64,000 nucleotides of DNA. Source: Brevundimonas sp. UBA4553 (lineage in GTDB: Bacteria > Pseudomonadota > Alphaproteobacteria > Caulobacterales > Caulobacteraceae). Shown here one piece after another: positions 15,037 to 22,953 of this stretch (position 1 is its first letter; the number at the start of each line of letters is the position of its first letter). The notes beneath the pieces are model-generated. The model searched no databases. It was not told the DNA's origin and worked only from the letters and a program-made list of their open reading frames with translations. Made by a program: the position numbers and the translations under genes. Where the stretch lies: positions 62,001 to 126,000 of the forward strand of contig NZ_DGLD01000021.1 in NCBI RefSeq assembly GCF_002387245.1. Direction: 5' to 3'.

Positions 15037-17000
15037 GACTTCACTTTCACATAGGCGCCGGGCGCAGGCTCGATGGGCTTCAGCGGGCCGGTCTTCGGGT
15101 CGCGGGCGGGAATCTGTTCGCCTGATTTCTCGTGCAGCCAGGTAGCCCAGTGGATCCACCAGCTGCCCGGGTGTTGTTGTGCTTCCGCTTGCCATTCCGA
15201 GAGCGTCTCGGGAAGGGCGGGGTTGGTCCAGTGCTGGTATTTGTTGGCGGCGGGCGGGTTGATGACGCCGGCGATGTGGCCTGATCCGGCCAGGGTGTAG
15301 GTCACAGGGCCGCCGAACAGGCGCGCCGAACGATAGACCGAGTTCATCGGCGCGATGTGGTCCTCGCGGCTGGCCAGGAAGTAGAGGGGCGTCTGGACCG
15401 TCGACAGGTCGATCCGCTGGCCGCCAATCTCGAACTGGCCCTGGGCCAGCGCGTTCCGACCGTACATCTGACGCAGGTAGTCGAGGTGCAGGCGTTTCGG
15501 CATCCGGGTCTGGTCGGCGTTCCAGAACAGAAGATCGAAGGCTGGCGGCGCCTTGCCCATCAGATAGTTGGACACGAAGAAGGACCAGATCAGGTCGTTG
15601 GCGCGCAGGGCGTTGAAGGTCTCGGCCATGGCGCTGCCGGGAAGGACCCCGCCGGCGGCGTCCATCTGTTGCTCGATCTCGGCTAGCCAGTGCTCGTCGG
15701 TGAACAGCAGCAGGTCGCCGGCCTCGGCGAAGTCGTGCTGGGCGGCGAAGAAGGTGGCGGAGGCGACGCGAGCATCCTTGTTGGCCGCCATATGGGCGAG
15801 GGCCGCGCCCAACAGGGTGCCGCCGATGCAGTAGCCGACGGCGTTCAACTGCTTCTGGCCGGTCTGCTCCAGGGTTTTCTCGACGGCGCGATAGACGCCC
15901 TTATGCAGGTATTCGTCAAAGCCGAACCCGGCCTTGTCCTTATCCGGATTGACCCAGGAGCAGACGAAGACGGTGAAGCCCTGGGCCGACAACCAGCGTA
16001 TCAGCGAGTTCGCCGGCTGAAGATCCATGATGTAGAACTTGTTGATCCACGGCGGGAAGATCAGCAGGGGGACGGCGTGCTGGGCGTCGGTCGCGGCGTC
16101 GAACTGGATCAGTTCGAACAGTTCGTCGCGCCAGACCACCTGACCGGGGGCGGTGGCGACGTTCTCGCCGACCGTGAACTGACCATAGTCAGCCTGGCTG
16201 ATCTTCAGCTTGCCGGCGCCGCGCTCCAGGTCGGCGGCGAAGTTCTGCATGCCCTTGACCAAAGACTCGCCGCCGGTGTCGGCCAGGGCCTTGAGCGCCG
16301 CAGGGTTGGAAGCGAGGAAGTTGGACGGCGAGAAGGCGTCGGTCAGCAGCTTGGTGAAGAACTCGGCGCGGCGTTTCACGCGCGGATCGACGTCGTCGAC
16401 GCTGGCGACCAAGCCGTTCATCCAGTCGGACGTGACCAGATAGGACTGGCGCATGACGTCGAAGACCGGATTTTCGCTCCAGGCCGGGTCGCGGAAGCGC
16501 TTGTCGGTTGACGGGGCGGGCGCCGCCTCCTCGCCCATGGCGCGACGGGCGGTGGAGGACCACAGATCCATATAGCGGCCGAACAGGTCGGCCTGGGCCT
16601 GAAACAGCTTCTCGGGGCGTGCCGCCAGGCTGGTCATGATCGAGGTCATGGCCGGGGCTACGTTGAATGGATCCGGCGACAGGGCGGCAGGGCGGTCGGC
16701 CTGGCTGAGGGCGGCCTCGGCGATGGCCGACTGGGCCGTCATGGCCGCCTTGGCCAGATTCAGCGACAGGGTTTCCAGCAAGTGGCGCTGATCGGCCCCA
16801 AACGCGAAGGGATCGACGGCGGCCTCGGGTTGAGGCGGCGTCTGCGGCTGGGGCTCCGCCTTGGGTGGCGATTCGGAGGCGGCGTCAGGCGGCGGGGCCT
16901 TCTTCGCGCGAGGCTTGGCCGAGGTGGGACGGCCGGACTTCCGCGGCGCGGCGGCGGCCGGCAGCGGGGCGGGGGGAGCCTTGGTCGGGCGCTTGGCCAT
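15033..17000 (-). CDS. phaC: Class I poly(3-hydroxyalkanoate) synthase
   Basis: A 655-residue cytosolic enzyme polymerising hydroxyacyl-CoA into storage polyester granules. Evidence is the lipase-like box GYCIGGTLL with catalytic Cys near residue 390, DLQPANSLIRWL, and the distal Asp and His (SREDHIAP, GSGHIAGVINPP). The N-terminal ~100 residues are Ala/Pro/Lys-rich and longer than usual. The start at 17000 (MAKRPTKAPP) has AGG about 9 bases upstream; in-frame sequence further up overlaps the divergent gene. It heads a three-gene coupled unit with a membrane protein and an esterase. No phaA/B or phasin gene is in view. Confidence 0.93.
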   Translation of the reverse strand: MAKRPTKAPPAPLPAAAAPRKSGRPTSAKPRAKKAPPPDAASESPPKAEPQPQTPPQPEAAVDPFAFGADQRHLLETLSLNLAKAAMTAQSAIAEAALSQADRPAALSPDPFNVAPAMTSIMTSLAARPEKLFQAQADLFGRYMDLWSSTARRAMGEEAAPAPSTDKRFRDPAWSENPVFDVMRQSYLVTSDWMNGLVASVDDVDPRVKRRAEFFTKLLTDAFSPSNFLASNPAALKALADTGGESLVKGMQNFAADLERGAGKLKISQADYGQFTVGENVATAPGQVVWRDELFELIQFDAATDAQHAVPLLIFPPWINKFYIMDLQPANSLIRWLSAQGFTVFVCSWVNPDKDKAGFGFDEYLHKGVYRAVEKTLEQTGQKQLNAVGYCIGGTLLGAALAHMAANKDARVASATFFAAQHDFAEAGDLLLFTDEHWLAEIEQQMDAAGGVLPGSAMAETFNALRANDLIWSFFVSNYLMGKAPPAFDLLFWNADQTRMPKRLHLDYLRQMYGRNALAQGQFEIGGQRIDLSTVQTPLYFLASREDHIAPMNSVYRSARLFGGPVTYTLAGSGHIAGVINPPAANKYQHWTNPALPETLSEWQAEAQQHPGSWWIHWATWLHEKSGEQIPARDPKTGPLKPIEPAPGAYVKVKS

Positions 17001-17080
17001 GGGCGAACCTCCGGAACCGGTCTCGCGTGCGGCCGCGAGCCTTCCTCCGGGATCGATGATGGCATATGACCGGGGGTGAG

Positions 17081-17530
17081 ATGAACGTGTTCCTGTCGAA
17101 AAAGACGATCCTGCCGGCGATGACCGGCCTGCTGCTGGCCACGGGCGGCTGTGTCGGCTCGTTCGACCCCCAGACGGACGCGACCTCGCCGCTGGCGCCA
17201 CGTATCCAGGAACTGGTGGACGCCAACCGCGACTATCCGCGCTGGGCCGATTTTCCGGCGGAACCGACCGACCTGCCGCAGCCGGCGCAGGTGGCGGCGA
17301 ACGTTAGTGCGCTGGGCGTCCAGAGCGGCGCCCTGGCGAGCCAGGTGGCGGGCATCGACTGGGTCTTGGACAGTGATCCGACCGCCTTCGTCGAATCGAT
17401 CAACCGTCGCTTTGATCCCGCCCGCATGGCGCCCATCGGGGCCCAGACGCCGGAGCAGGTCGAGGCCTTCGCCGAGACCCTGCGCCGTCGCGCCGCCGCG
17501 CCGCCGCCGATCGACCGGCCGCGCTCCTGA
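17081..17530 (+). CDS. Lipoprotein of unknown function
   Basis: A 149-residue protein with a lipobox (GLLLATGGC) after a short basic start. The start at 17081 (MNVFLSKK) follows GGGGTGAG; an in-frame ATG at 17066 is less likely. The mature part, APRIQELVDANRDYPRWADFP and TPEQVEAFAETLRRR, is small and soluble with an Ala/Pro-rich end. It is divergent from phaC and precedes recJ by 60 bases. Family not recognised. Confidence 0.7.
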   Translation: MNVFLSKKTILPAMTGLLLATGGCVGSFDPQTDATSPLAPRIQELVDANRDYPRWADFPAEPTDLPQPAQVAANVSALGVQSGALASQVAGIDWVLDSDPTAFVESINRRFDPARMAPIGAQTPEQVEAFAETLRRRAAAPPPIDRPRS

Positions 17531-17590
17531 TCCGTCCTGTCGCCGGACCGACAGAATCCCGGAATGATGCGGGACTGACAAGGATTTCTC

Positions 17591-19393
17591 ATGGCTGACG
17601 GTGGACACAGTCCCGCCTTCCTCGGCGTTTCGCGTTCCCTGTCCGGGCGCGCGTGGCGACAGCGCCCGGCCGAGGCGGCAACCATCCGGGCCCATATGCA
17701 GGCGCTGGACCTTGATGAACTGATGGCGCGGGCGCTGGCGGCGCGCGGCGTAGCGGCGGATCAGGGGCGAAACTTCCTGACGCCGACTCTACGGGCGCTG
17801 TTTCCCGATCCCTCCAGCTTCATGGACATGGACAAGGCGGCGACGGCGATCATCGATGCGCTGCAGGCGGGCGCCAGCATTCACATCTTCGCTGACTACG
17901 ACGTGGACGGGGCGTCCAGCGCGGCGCTGCTGGTGCGCTGGTTCCGCACCTTCGGCGCGGACCTGCCCATCTATGTCCCCGATCGGCTGACCGAGGGCTA
18001 TGGACCCAGCGCGCGGGCGTTCGACACCTTGAAGAGCCGCGGCGCCGATCTGGTCGTCACCGTGGACTGCGGGGCGGCGGCCAACGAGGCCGTGGCCCAT
18101 GCCGCCGCCATTGGCCTGAAGGTCGTGGTCATCGACCACCACATGATGCGCGAGGAGCCGCCGGCCTGTCTGGCCGTGGTCAATCCGAACCGGCCGGGCT
18201 GCGGCTCGGGGCAGGGCAATCTGGCGGCGGCAGGGGTGGTCTTCGTCCTGCTGGCGGCGCTGAACCGCGAGGCGCGGGCGAGGGGCCTGTTCGAGGGGCG
18301 CGCCGAACCCGACATCCGACAGTGGCTGGATCTGGCGGCCATGGGCGCCATCTGCGACGTGACGGGCCTGACCGGCTTTAATCGAGCCCTGACCAGCCTG
18401 GGTCTCAAGGTCATGTCGGACTGGAACAACCCGGGGCTGCGCGCTCTGCTGGCCGCCGCCGGGGCCGAGCCGGGGCCAGCCAAGTCCAACCACGCGGGCT
18501 TCATCCTCGGGCCGCGCATCAATGCAGGCGGGCGGATCGGCAAGTCGGATCTGGGGGCGCGCCTCCTGTCCACCGACGACGCCGACGAGGCGAAGATGCT
18601 GGCTCAGGAGCTGGACGCCCTGAACATCGCCCGTCGCGAGGTCGAGGCCCAGGTGACCGAACAGGCCGTGCGCCGGGTTGAGGCGACCGGCGCGCACAAT
18701 GACGAGTCTGCCCTGATCGTCGTATCGGGCGAGGACTGGCATCCCGGGGTGGTCGGCATCGTCGCGGGGCGTCTGCGCGAGCGGTGGAGAAAGCCGGTCA
18801 TCGTCATCGGCGTGGACGCCATAAACGGGGTGGGCAAGGGCTCGGGCCGGTCGCAGCCGGGCATGAACCTGGGGCGGGCGGTGCAGGCGGCGTGGAACGA
18901 GGGCGTGCTGATCGCCGGGGGCGGGCACGCCATGGCGGCGGGCCTGACGGTGGCGGCGGACCGGATTGACGAACTACGGGCCTTCCTCAACGAGCGACTG
19001 TCCGGCGAGCGGGCCGAAGCCGTGGCCCAGGACTGGGTGGAGATCGACGCCCTGATCGACCCGCGGGCGGCGACGCGTGACCTGTTCGAGGCGTTTGAAC
19101 AACTGGCTCCCTATGGGCCGGCTAATCCGGAGCCCCTGTTCGCGCTGCAGGGCGTGCAGGCGCGCGAGCCGGTGGCCATGAACGGCGGCCATGTGCGGTG
19201 CCGTCTGGTCGGTGCGGACGGGGCTTCGGTGCGGGCCATCGCCTGGCGCTGCGCCGACCTGCCTGGCGGCAAGGCGCTGCTGGCGGGGCAGGGGGGGCTG
19301 AACCTGGTCGGGCGGTTGAAGGCAGACGACTGGAACGGCCGTCGCGGCGTGCAATTCGAGATCGAGGACGTGGCCGACCCGCGCATGGCCTGA
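17591..19393 (+). CDS. recJ: Single-stranded-DNA exonuclease RecJ
   Basis: A 600-residue 5'-3' ssDNA exonuclease for recombination and mismatch repair. The DHH phosphoesterase motifs are clear: FADYDVDGASSAALL, VTVDCGA, VIDHHMM, and DHHA1 motif GGHAMAAGLTV. An OB-fold follows in the last ~120 residues. AAGGA lies upstream of the ATG and FLGVSRSLSGR is the usual alphaproteobacterial start. A 7-bp hairpin (19387-19403) covers the stop codon. Confidence 0.95.
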   Translation: MADGGHSPAFLGVSRSLSGRAWRQRPAEAATIRAHMQALDLDELMARALAARGVAADQGRNFLTPTLRALFPDPSSFMDMDKAATAIIDALQAGASIHIFADYDVDGASSAALLVRWFRTFGADLPIYVPDRLTEGYGPSARAFDTLKSRGADLVVTVDCGAAANEAVAHAAAIGLKVVVIDHHMMREEPPACLAVVNPNRPGCGSGQGNLAAAGVVFVLLAALNREARARGLFEGRAEPDIRQWLDLAAMGAICDVTGLTGFNRALTSLGLKVMSDWNNPGLRALLAAAGAEPGPAKSNHAGFILGPRINAGGRIGKSDLGARLLSTDDADEAKMLAQELDALNIARREVEAQVTEQAVRRVEATGAHNDESALIVVSGEDWHPGVVGIVAGRLRERWRKPVIVIGVDAINGVGKGSGRSQPGMNLGRAVQAAWNEGVLIAGGGHAMAAGLTVAADRIDELRAFLNERLSGERAEAVAQDWVEIDALIDPRAATRDLFEAFEQLAPYGPANPEPLFALQGVQAREPVAMNGGHVRCRLVGADGASVRAIAWRCADLPGGKALLAGQGGLNLVGRLKADDWNGRRGVQFEIEDVADPRMA

Positions 19394-19487
19394 GGTTCAG
19401 GCCTGGACGAGCGCAGGTCTTTGAAAAAGTCACACAAACTGCGCAGCAAGCGCTTGCAAGCGGCGGAATCGGCGGCTATTACCCCGG

Positions 19488-19582
19488 TCCTCCGCGCAGC
19501 GGTCCCTTCGTCTATCGGTTAGGACGTCAGGTTTTCAACCTGAAAAGAGGGGTTCGATTCCCCTAGGGACTGCCACGCGGAG
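19488..19582 (+). repeat. 95-bp tRNA-Glu duplication unit, copy 1
   Basis: Identical to 19722-19816. The unit includes the whole tRNA, the leader TCCTCCGCGCAGC and the trailer CGCGGAG. TCCGCG in the leader can pair with CGCGGA in the trailer. Confidence 0.85.
19501..19575 (+). tRNA. tRNA-Glu (TTC), copy 1
   Basis: 75 bases including encoded CCA. Acceptor GGTCCCT pairs with AGGGACT. Anticodon loop TTTTCAA gives TTC. TTCGATT T-loop and AGGGG/CCCCT stem. Confidence 0.96.
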
Positions 19583-19721
19583 TTTTCCTCCCCCCGACAT
19601 CGGTATCGAGTTCGCCTGCTTCGCGCAGGGTTTGTCGCGCGGATGCGTGGCGTGCGATGTCTTTGTTCGTAAAGTCGAAAAACAGGCTTGCGTCGTCCGA
19701 AAGGGAGGGCTATCAGGCCGC

Positions 19722-19816
19722 TCCTCCGCGCAGCGGTCCCTTCGTCTATCGGTTAGGACGTCAGGTTTTCAACCTGAAAAGAGGGGTTCGATTCCCCTAG
19801 GGACTGCCACGCGGAG
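19722..19816 (+). repeat. 95-bp tRNA-Glu duplication unit, copy 2
   Basis: Exact second copy, offset by 234 bp. The intervening 159 bases between the tRNA genes are unlike the flanks and show no gene. Confidence 0.85.
19735..19809 (+). tRNA. tRNA-Glu (TTC), copy 2
   Basis: Base-for-base identical to the tRNA at 19501-19575, with encoded CCA. Confidence 0.96.
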
Positions 19817-19929
19817 CTATCCCCCACATCGATAGCCGCCGCCCTGTTTCAGAAGGCTTCATTTTTGCGGCCGTGGGGGCTTAAAATCGTCATTTTTGTT
19901 TTCCCGTGGTTCACAGAACCGTGTTAATC

Positions 19930-20511
19930 ATGGCCCCTGCACGCTTTGCAGGCGGGGGTTATGAGTTGTCGGACTACGACGAGATGGAAGCGCCGGACAT
20001 TGTCCTGATCGCCGGCACGGTGAAATGGTTCGACCCGGGCAAGGGTTATGGCTTCATCGTGCCTGATGAGCCCGACCTGACCGAGTTGAAGGATGTGCTG
20101 CTGCACGTGAGCAGCCTGCGCGACGGCGGCCACGAGGCCGCGGCTGAAGGTGCAGCCATCACCTGTGAATGCGCCCGCCGTCCCAAGGGGTGGCAAGTCG
20201 TGCGCGTCATCGATCTGGGTGAAGGCGCGCCCATGCCGATCCGCCGCGAGGCGCCGCGCTCGCCTTCGCCGCGCGCCACGCTCGACCTGGGCGACAGCGG
20301 CCCGCTGGAGACGGCGGTCGTCAAATGGTTCAATCGCACCAAGGGCTATGGATTCGTGGTGCGCGACGGCGCGGCCGGCGATATCTTCGTCCATGTCGAA
20401 ACGCTGCGTCGTTGCGGGCTGGATGATCTGGTCCCCGGCGACGTGGTGCAGGTGCGGTTCGCCGATGGTCCCAAGGGCCTGGTGGTCGCCGAGATCAGGC
20501 CGGGTGACTAG
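19930..20511 (+). CDS. Two-domain cold-shock protein
   Basis: About 193 residues with two cold-shock (CSD) domains. The first has GTVKWFDPGKGYGFIVPD and a variant RNP2 DVLLHVSSL. The second, after a Pro/Arg linker, has AVVKWFNRTKGYGFVV and DIFVHVETL. These are RNA-chaperone folds; two-CSD proteins resemble Caulobacter CspC/CspD. The start is uncertain: ATG at 19930, an upstream in-frame start at 19906, or the ATG of MEAPDIV (near 19984). None has a strong ribosome-binding site. Confidence 0.85.
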   Translation: MAPARFAGGGYELSDYDEMEAPDIVLIAGTVKWFDPGKGYGFIVPDEPDLTELKDVLLHVSSLRDGGHEAAAEGAAITCECARRPKGWQVVRVIDLGEGAPMPIRREAPRSPSPRATLDLGDSGPLETAVVKWFNRTKGYGFVVRDGAAGDIFVHVETLRRCGLDDLVPGDVVQVRFADGPKGLVVAEIRPGD

Positions 20512-20534
20512 ATTCGCCCTCAAGGGGCGAAGTC

Positions 20535-21011
20535 ATGGATTTCTCGCGTCGTGTATTGCTGGCAGGCGCTCTGGCCGTCGTGGGTCTGGCGTCGGCCTGT
20601 GCGCCCAAGGGGCCGGTGGACGCCGCCGGACGCGCCCTCGAGCCGTTGAGCATTGTGACAGCCTCGGGCGAGCACAACTTCATGGTCGAGATCGCCGACG
20701 ACGAAGCGGAGCGCGAGCGCGGCCTGATGTATCGACCGCCGCTGGATGACGACCGGGGGATGCTGTTCCAGTTCCCGACGGCGACCGAGCAGAGCTTCTG
20801 GATGAAGAACACGCCCAGTTCTCTGGACATCATCTACATCGACCCGCAAGGCCGGATCGTCTCGATCGCCAGCCACGCCACGCCCTATTCGGAAACACCG
20901 CTGCCGTCGAACGGCGCCGCGAACGGGGTGCTGGAACTGCGCGCCGGCCGCGCGGCGGAGATCGGCGCCAAGCCTGGCGATGAAGTTCGCCACAGCTTCT
21001 TTCGTCCCTAG
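20535..21011 (+). CDS. DUF192 family exported protein
   Basis: A 158-residue protein. The signal is SRRVLLAGALAVVGLASAC, which could be Tat-type or a lipoprotein (Cys at 22). The DUF192 fold shows the typical ERERGLMYRPPLDDDRGMLF, FWMKNTPSSLDIIYID and VLELRAG. The function of this small periplasmic barrel is not established. It is 23 bases after the cold-shock gene. Confidence 0.85.
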   Translation: MDFSRRVLLAGALAVVGLASACAPKGPVDAAGRALEPLSIVTASGEHNFMVEIADDEAERERGLMYRPPLDDDRGMLFQFPTATEQSFWMKNTPSSLDIIYIDPQGRIVSIASHATPYSETPLPSNGAANGVLELRAGRAAEIGAKPGDEVRHSFFRP

Positions 21012-21078
21012 GCGCCTTTAAGCCATTCAATACGTTGCGGCGCGCCGCGCCCCGTGCCATGAGGGCGCTCCATCGGTT

Positions 21079-21155
<77 letters not shown>

Positions 21156-21174
21156 TGGGTTAGCCCGTTTGGGC

Positions 21175-21197
21175 TGGACGAGTTTTACACTCGTCCA
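21175..21197 (+). terminator. Hairpin downstream of tRNA-Pro
   Basis: TGGACGAG (21175-21182) pairs with CTCGTCCA (21190-21197), loop TTTTACA. A smaller AGCCC-gttt-GGGCT hairpin precedes it. No T-run follows. Confidence 0.4.
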
Positions 21198-21273
21198 AAA
21201 GCGGAAAAGTCGCCGTTCGGTCGGTTCCGTTGATCGGCACTGGTCATTGCTCCCTAAAAGCAGACCTGTTGAA

Positions 21274-21299
21274 CGTCCGCTAAAGGGGGAAAGCAGACG
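21274..21299. repeat. GTCCGC palindromic repeat, copy 1
   Basis: CGTCCGCT and AGCAGACG form 8-base arms with one mismatch around AAAGGGGGAA. Confidence 0.5.
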
Positions 21300-21326
21300 T
21301 TGCTCTTGGGGTGCGGGGGTTCGAGC

Positions 21327-21848
21327 CTAGCGTTGAGCCGGCGGAGGTCCTTTAGCCGGGTCGAACTGCTGGGCAACTTGGTCAATCTGCACGTTGGCCC
21401 CATGCGCGATCCTAAGTCCGTCTGCGGTTCGCTGAAGCACGAGGCTCATCCGGTCTTTTGACGGTGGCACGGCATTGCCGTCCGGTGTGGTGAACGCCCC
21501 CATATTCCATCGCGCCACGACAGCCAGCGCGTCCGCTCCAATGGGCACGACACTCTCGACTTGTTCCAGTGTCAGGGGCACGTCCTTGAACATCATCTCC
21601 AGGTAGATCCTGTGGGCCAACTCTGCCTGCGCCTTGCCCTGCCAATGCATGCCGACGATATTAACCCAGTGAACGTCATCCGTTGCCAAGCGGAACATTC
21701 GAGCGGCGTCGCCCGCGTTCCAGGCGGCCTGATACTCGACGAGCAAGGCCGACACCGCTGTGGCATCACTTGGCGAAGCGGCAAGCCCGGGGGGCGAAGC
21801 GACCAAGGAGCCCAATGTGGCGAACGCGACGAAGTTTCGGCGATCCAT
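21327..21848 (-). CDS. SgcJ/EcaC-type NTF2-like protein, exported
   Basis: A 173-residue protein with an N-terminal Tat-like signal (DRRNFVAFATLGSLVAS...GLAA). A SnoaL/DUF4440-like NTF2 fold follows: ALLVEYQAAWNAGDAARMF, then VHWVNIVGMHWQGKAQ and the final strand KDRMSLVLQRTADGLRIAH. Members are small cone-shaped proteins, some binding ligands; no catalytic residues can be assigned. AGGG precedes the ATG. G+C is lower than in the core genes, consistent with acquisition. Confidence 0.75.
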   Translation of the reverse strand: MDRRNFVAFATLGSLVASPPGLAASPSDATAVSALLVEYQAAWNAGDAARMFRLATDDVHWVNIVGMHWQGKAQAELAHRIYLEMMFKDVPLTLEQVESVVPIGADALAVVARWNMGAFTTPDGNAVPPSKDRMSLVLQRTADGLRIAHGANVQIDQVAQQFDPAKGPPPAQR

Positions 21849-21908
21849 GACCCTGCCCTGAAGATTGCTCTAAGAACAACGATACCTCAGAGCCGTGTCT
21901 GTTCAAAG

Positions 21909-21930
21909 CCCGCTACGGGTCGTGAAGCGA
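21909..21930. repeat. GTCCGC palindromic repeat, copy 2
   Basis: Degenerate copy: CCCGCTACGGGTCG then GAAGCGA. Lies 60 bases upstream of the SgcJ-like start. Confidence 0.45.
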
Positions 21931-21963
21931 AGTTCGCTTAGGGGTGGAACTTGGACATCGCGC

Positions 21964-22302
21964 CTATGGTCGCCGTCCCCACGGACCGCTGGTGCCGGAA
22001 GCATCCGTCGATGGTTTCACGGGCGCATCCCATTCAATAGGTCCATAGGCCTTTCCATCGATCCAAGCCTTCACTTGGGCCAGCGTCTGGTGCGGAGTGA
22101 TCTCGCCAAGCTGGTAATATAGAACGCCGTCCGGACCTACCGGCATCGGTGTCTCGCCGGGTTCTAGCCAGTCCTCTGCCTTGCCAAGCGCGTAAGAGGC
22201 GTCATGGTCTTTCGCGATGATGGTTACACGCTTGGCGACAAGTCCGTCGTAGAGAAACGTGCCGCCGGTGACATACTCGCCGTGGTAGTCGTTCAGAGCC
22301 AT
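21964..22302 (-). CDS. Hypothetical protein, accessory
   Basis: A 112-residue soluble protein, unrecognised. It is rich in Asp, Gly and Tyr (LNDYHGEYVTGGTFLYDG, VTIIAKDHDASYALGKAED, LAQVKAWIDGKAYGPIEWD). No signal peptide or metal motif. The ATG at 22302 was preferred over one at 22380, because a GTCCGC repeat, otherwise intergenic, lies between them (22328-22351). Its ribosome-binding site is poor, so the start is tentative. Confidence 0.55.
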   Translation of the reverse strand: MALNDYHGEYVTGGTFLYDGLVAKRVTIIAKDHDASYALGKAEDWLEPGETPMPVGPDGVLYYQLGEITPHQTLAQVKAWIDGKAYGPIEWDAPVKPSTDASGTSGPWGRRP

Positions 22303-22327
22303 GGACGGAGTGTGCCGCAAGCCGCTG

Positions 22328-22351
22328 ATGTCCGCTACGGGTCGATTTCGG
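22328..22351. repeat. GTCCGC palindromic repeat, copy 3
   Basis: ATGTCCGCTACGGGTCGA followed by TTTCGG; half of the palindrome is preserved. Confidence 0.45.
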
Positions 22352-22451
22352 TCCTGGGCTTCGACGCCGAAAGCGGGCATCGGCCCCCATGTCGGAAAGC
22401 AGTCGCCCTCGACGTCAGGAATGGGTGGGGAGCGGAATCCCCGCTCGTCAA

Positions 22452-22784
22452 CTACCTGATCAACTCGCCTTTTCCTAAAGCGCCTGATCTGAGGTCAACC
22501 GGATACTCAACCCCATTCGAGCAGTAGACCATCAACTCGCCAGCATCATCGTAATAGACATTGGCGAATGGCTCAAATGCCTCCCGTATTGCACCAGATT
22601 GGATCTGCCAGACAACGTTGCCTGCCGGAGTGAGGCGATAAACGTTGCGATTGTCTTCTTCGGTACCACGCCGATTACGAAGCACTTCAACGAGGACGAC
22701 CGTGTCACCATCGGACAAAGTCAGTCGGAGCTTCTCTCGTAAGGAAGTCTTGGAGCGCAACGGCCAGATAGCTGAGGGCATCAT
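22452..22784 (-). CDS. Hypothetical protein, accessory
   Basis: A 110-residue protein, or 109 from the second ATG. The pattern NVYRLTPAGNVVWQIQSG, FANVYYDDAGELMVYCSNG, VEYPVDLRSG suggests a few beta-strands carrying repeated short turns, like a single blade of a PQQ/beta-propeller-type unit, but this is inference. GGTGGA lies just before the tandem ATGATG. Low G+C for this genome. Function unknown. Confidence 0.55.
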   Translation of the reverse strand: MMPSAIWPLRSKTSLREKLRLTLSDGDTVVLVEVLRNRRGTEEDNRNVYRLTPAGNVVWQIQSGAIREAFEPFANVYYDDAGELMVYCSNGVEYPVDLRSGALGKGELIR

Positions 22785-22832
22785 TCCACCGGAAAACTCT
22801 GCAAACGCTATATTCTAAAGCGGAAGCTCCGA

Positions 22833-22860
22833 CTGTCCGCAACGGGTCGAAAGCGGGATT
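22833..22860. repeat. GTCCGC palindromic repeat, copy 4
   Basis: CTGTCCGCAACGGGTCGA then AAGCGGGAT; arms TGTCCGC and GCGGGA-type, imperfect. Confidence 0.5.
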
Positions 22861-22953
22861 TGGAATTGCTCCCCCAAGGCGTACAAATCGCGCCGATCCG
22901 ACCCCAACAGTTTTACACCCTTGGCTGAAATCCTTGCCGCCCCGGAAGCGGGT

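Larger units (their letters stand above)
21156..22953. other. Lower-G+C accessory patch next to tRNA-Pro
   Basis: Base composition is visibly lower in G+C than on either side. The patch holds three minus-strand genes of narrow distribution and four short palindromic repeats. AGTTTTACAC occurs at both ends (21181-21190 and 22909-22918). No integrase or transposase is present. It could be a decayed insertion beside the tRNA. Confidence 0.4.

Noticed and set aside
19488..19816. CRISPR-like direct repeats
   Set aside because: The repeats are two complete tRNA-Glu genes with flanks; there are only two units and no spacer pattern.
19632..19835. Short plus-strand open frame across the second tRNA-Glu
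   Set aside because: It reads straight through the tRNA gene and has no ribosome-binding site or protein-like composition.
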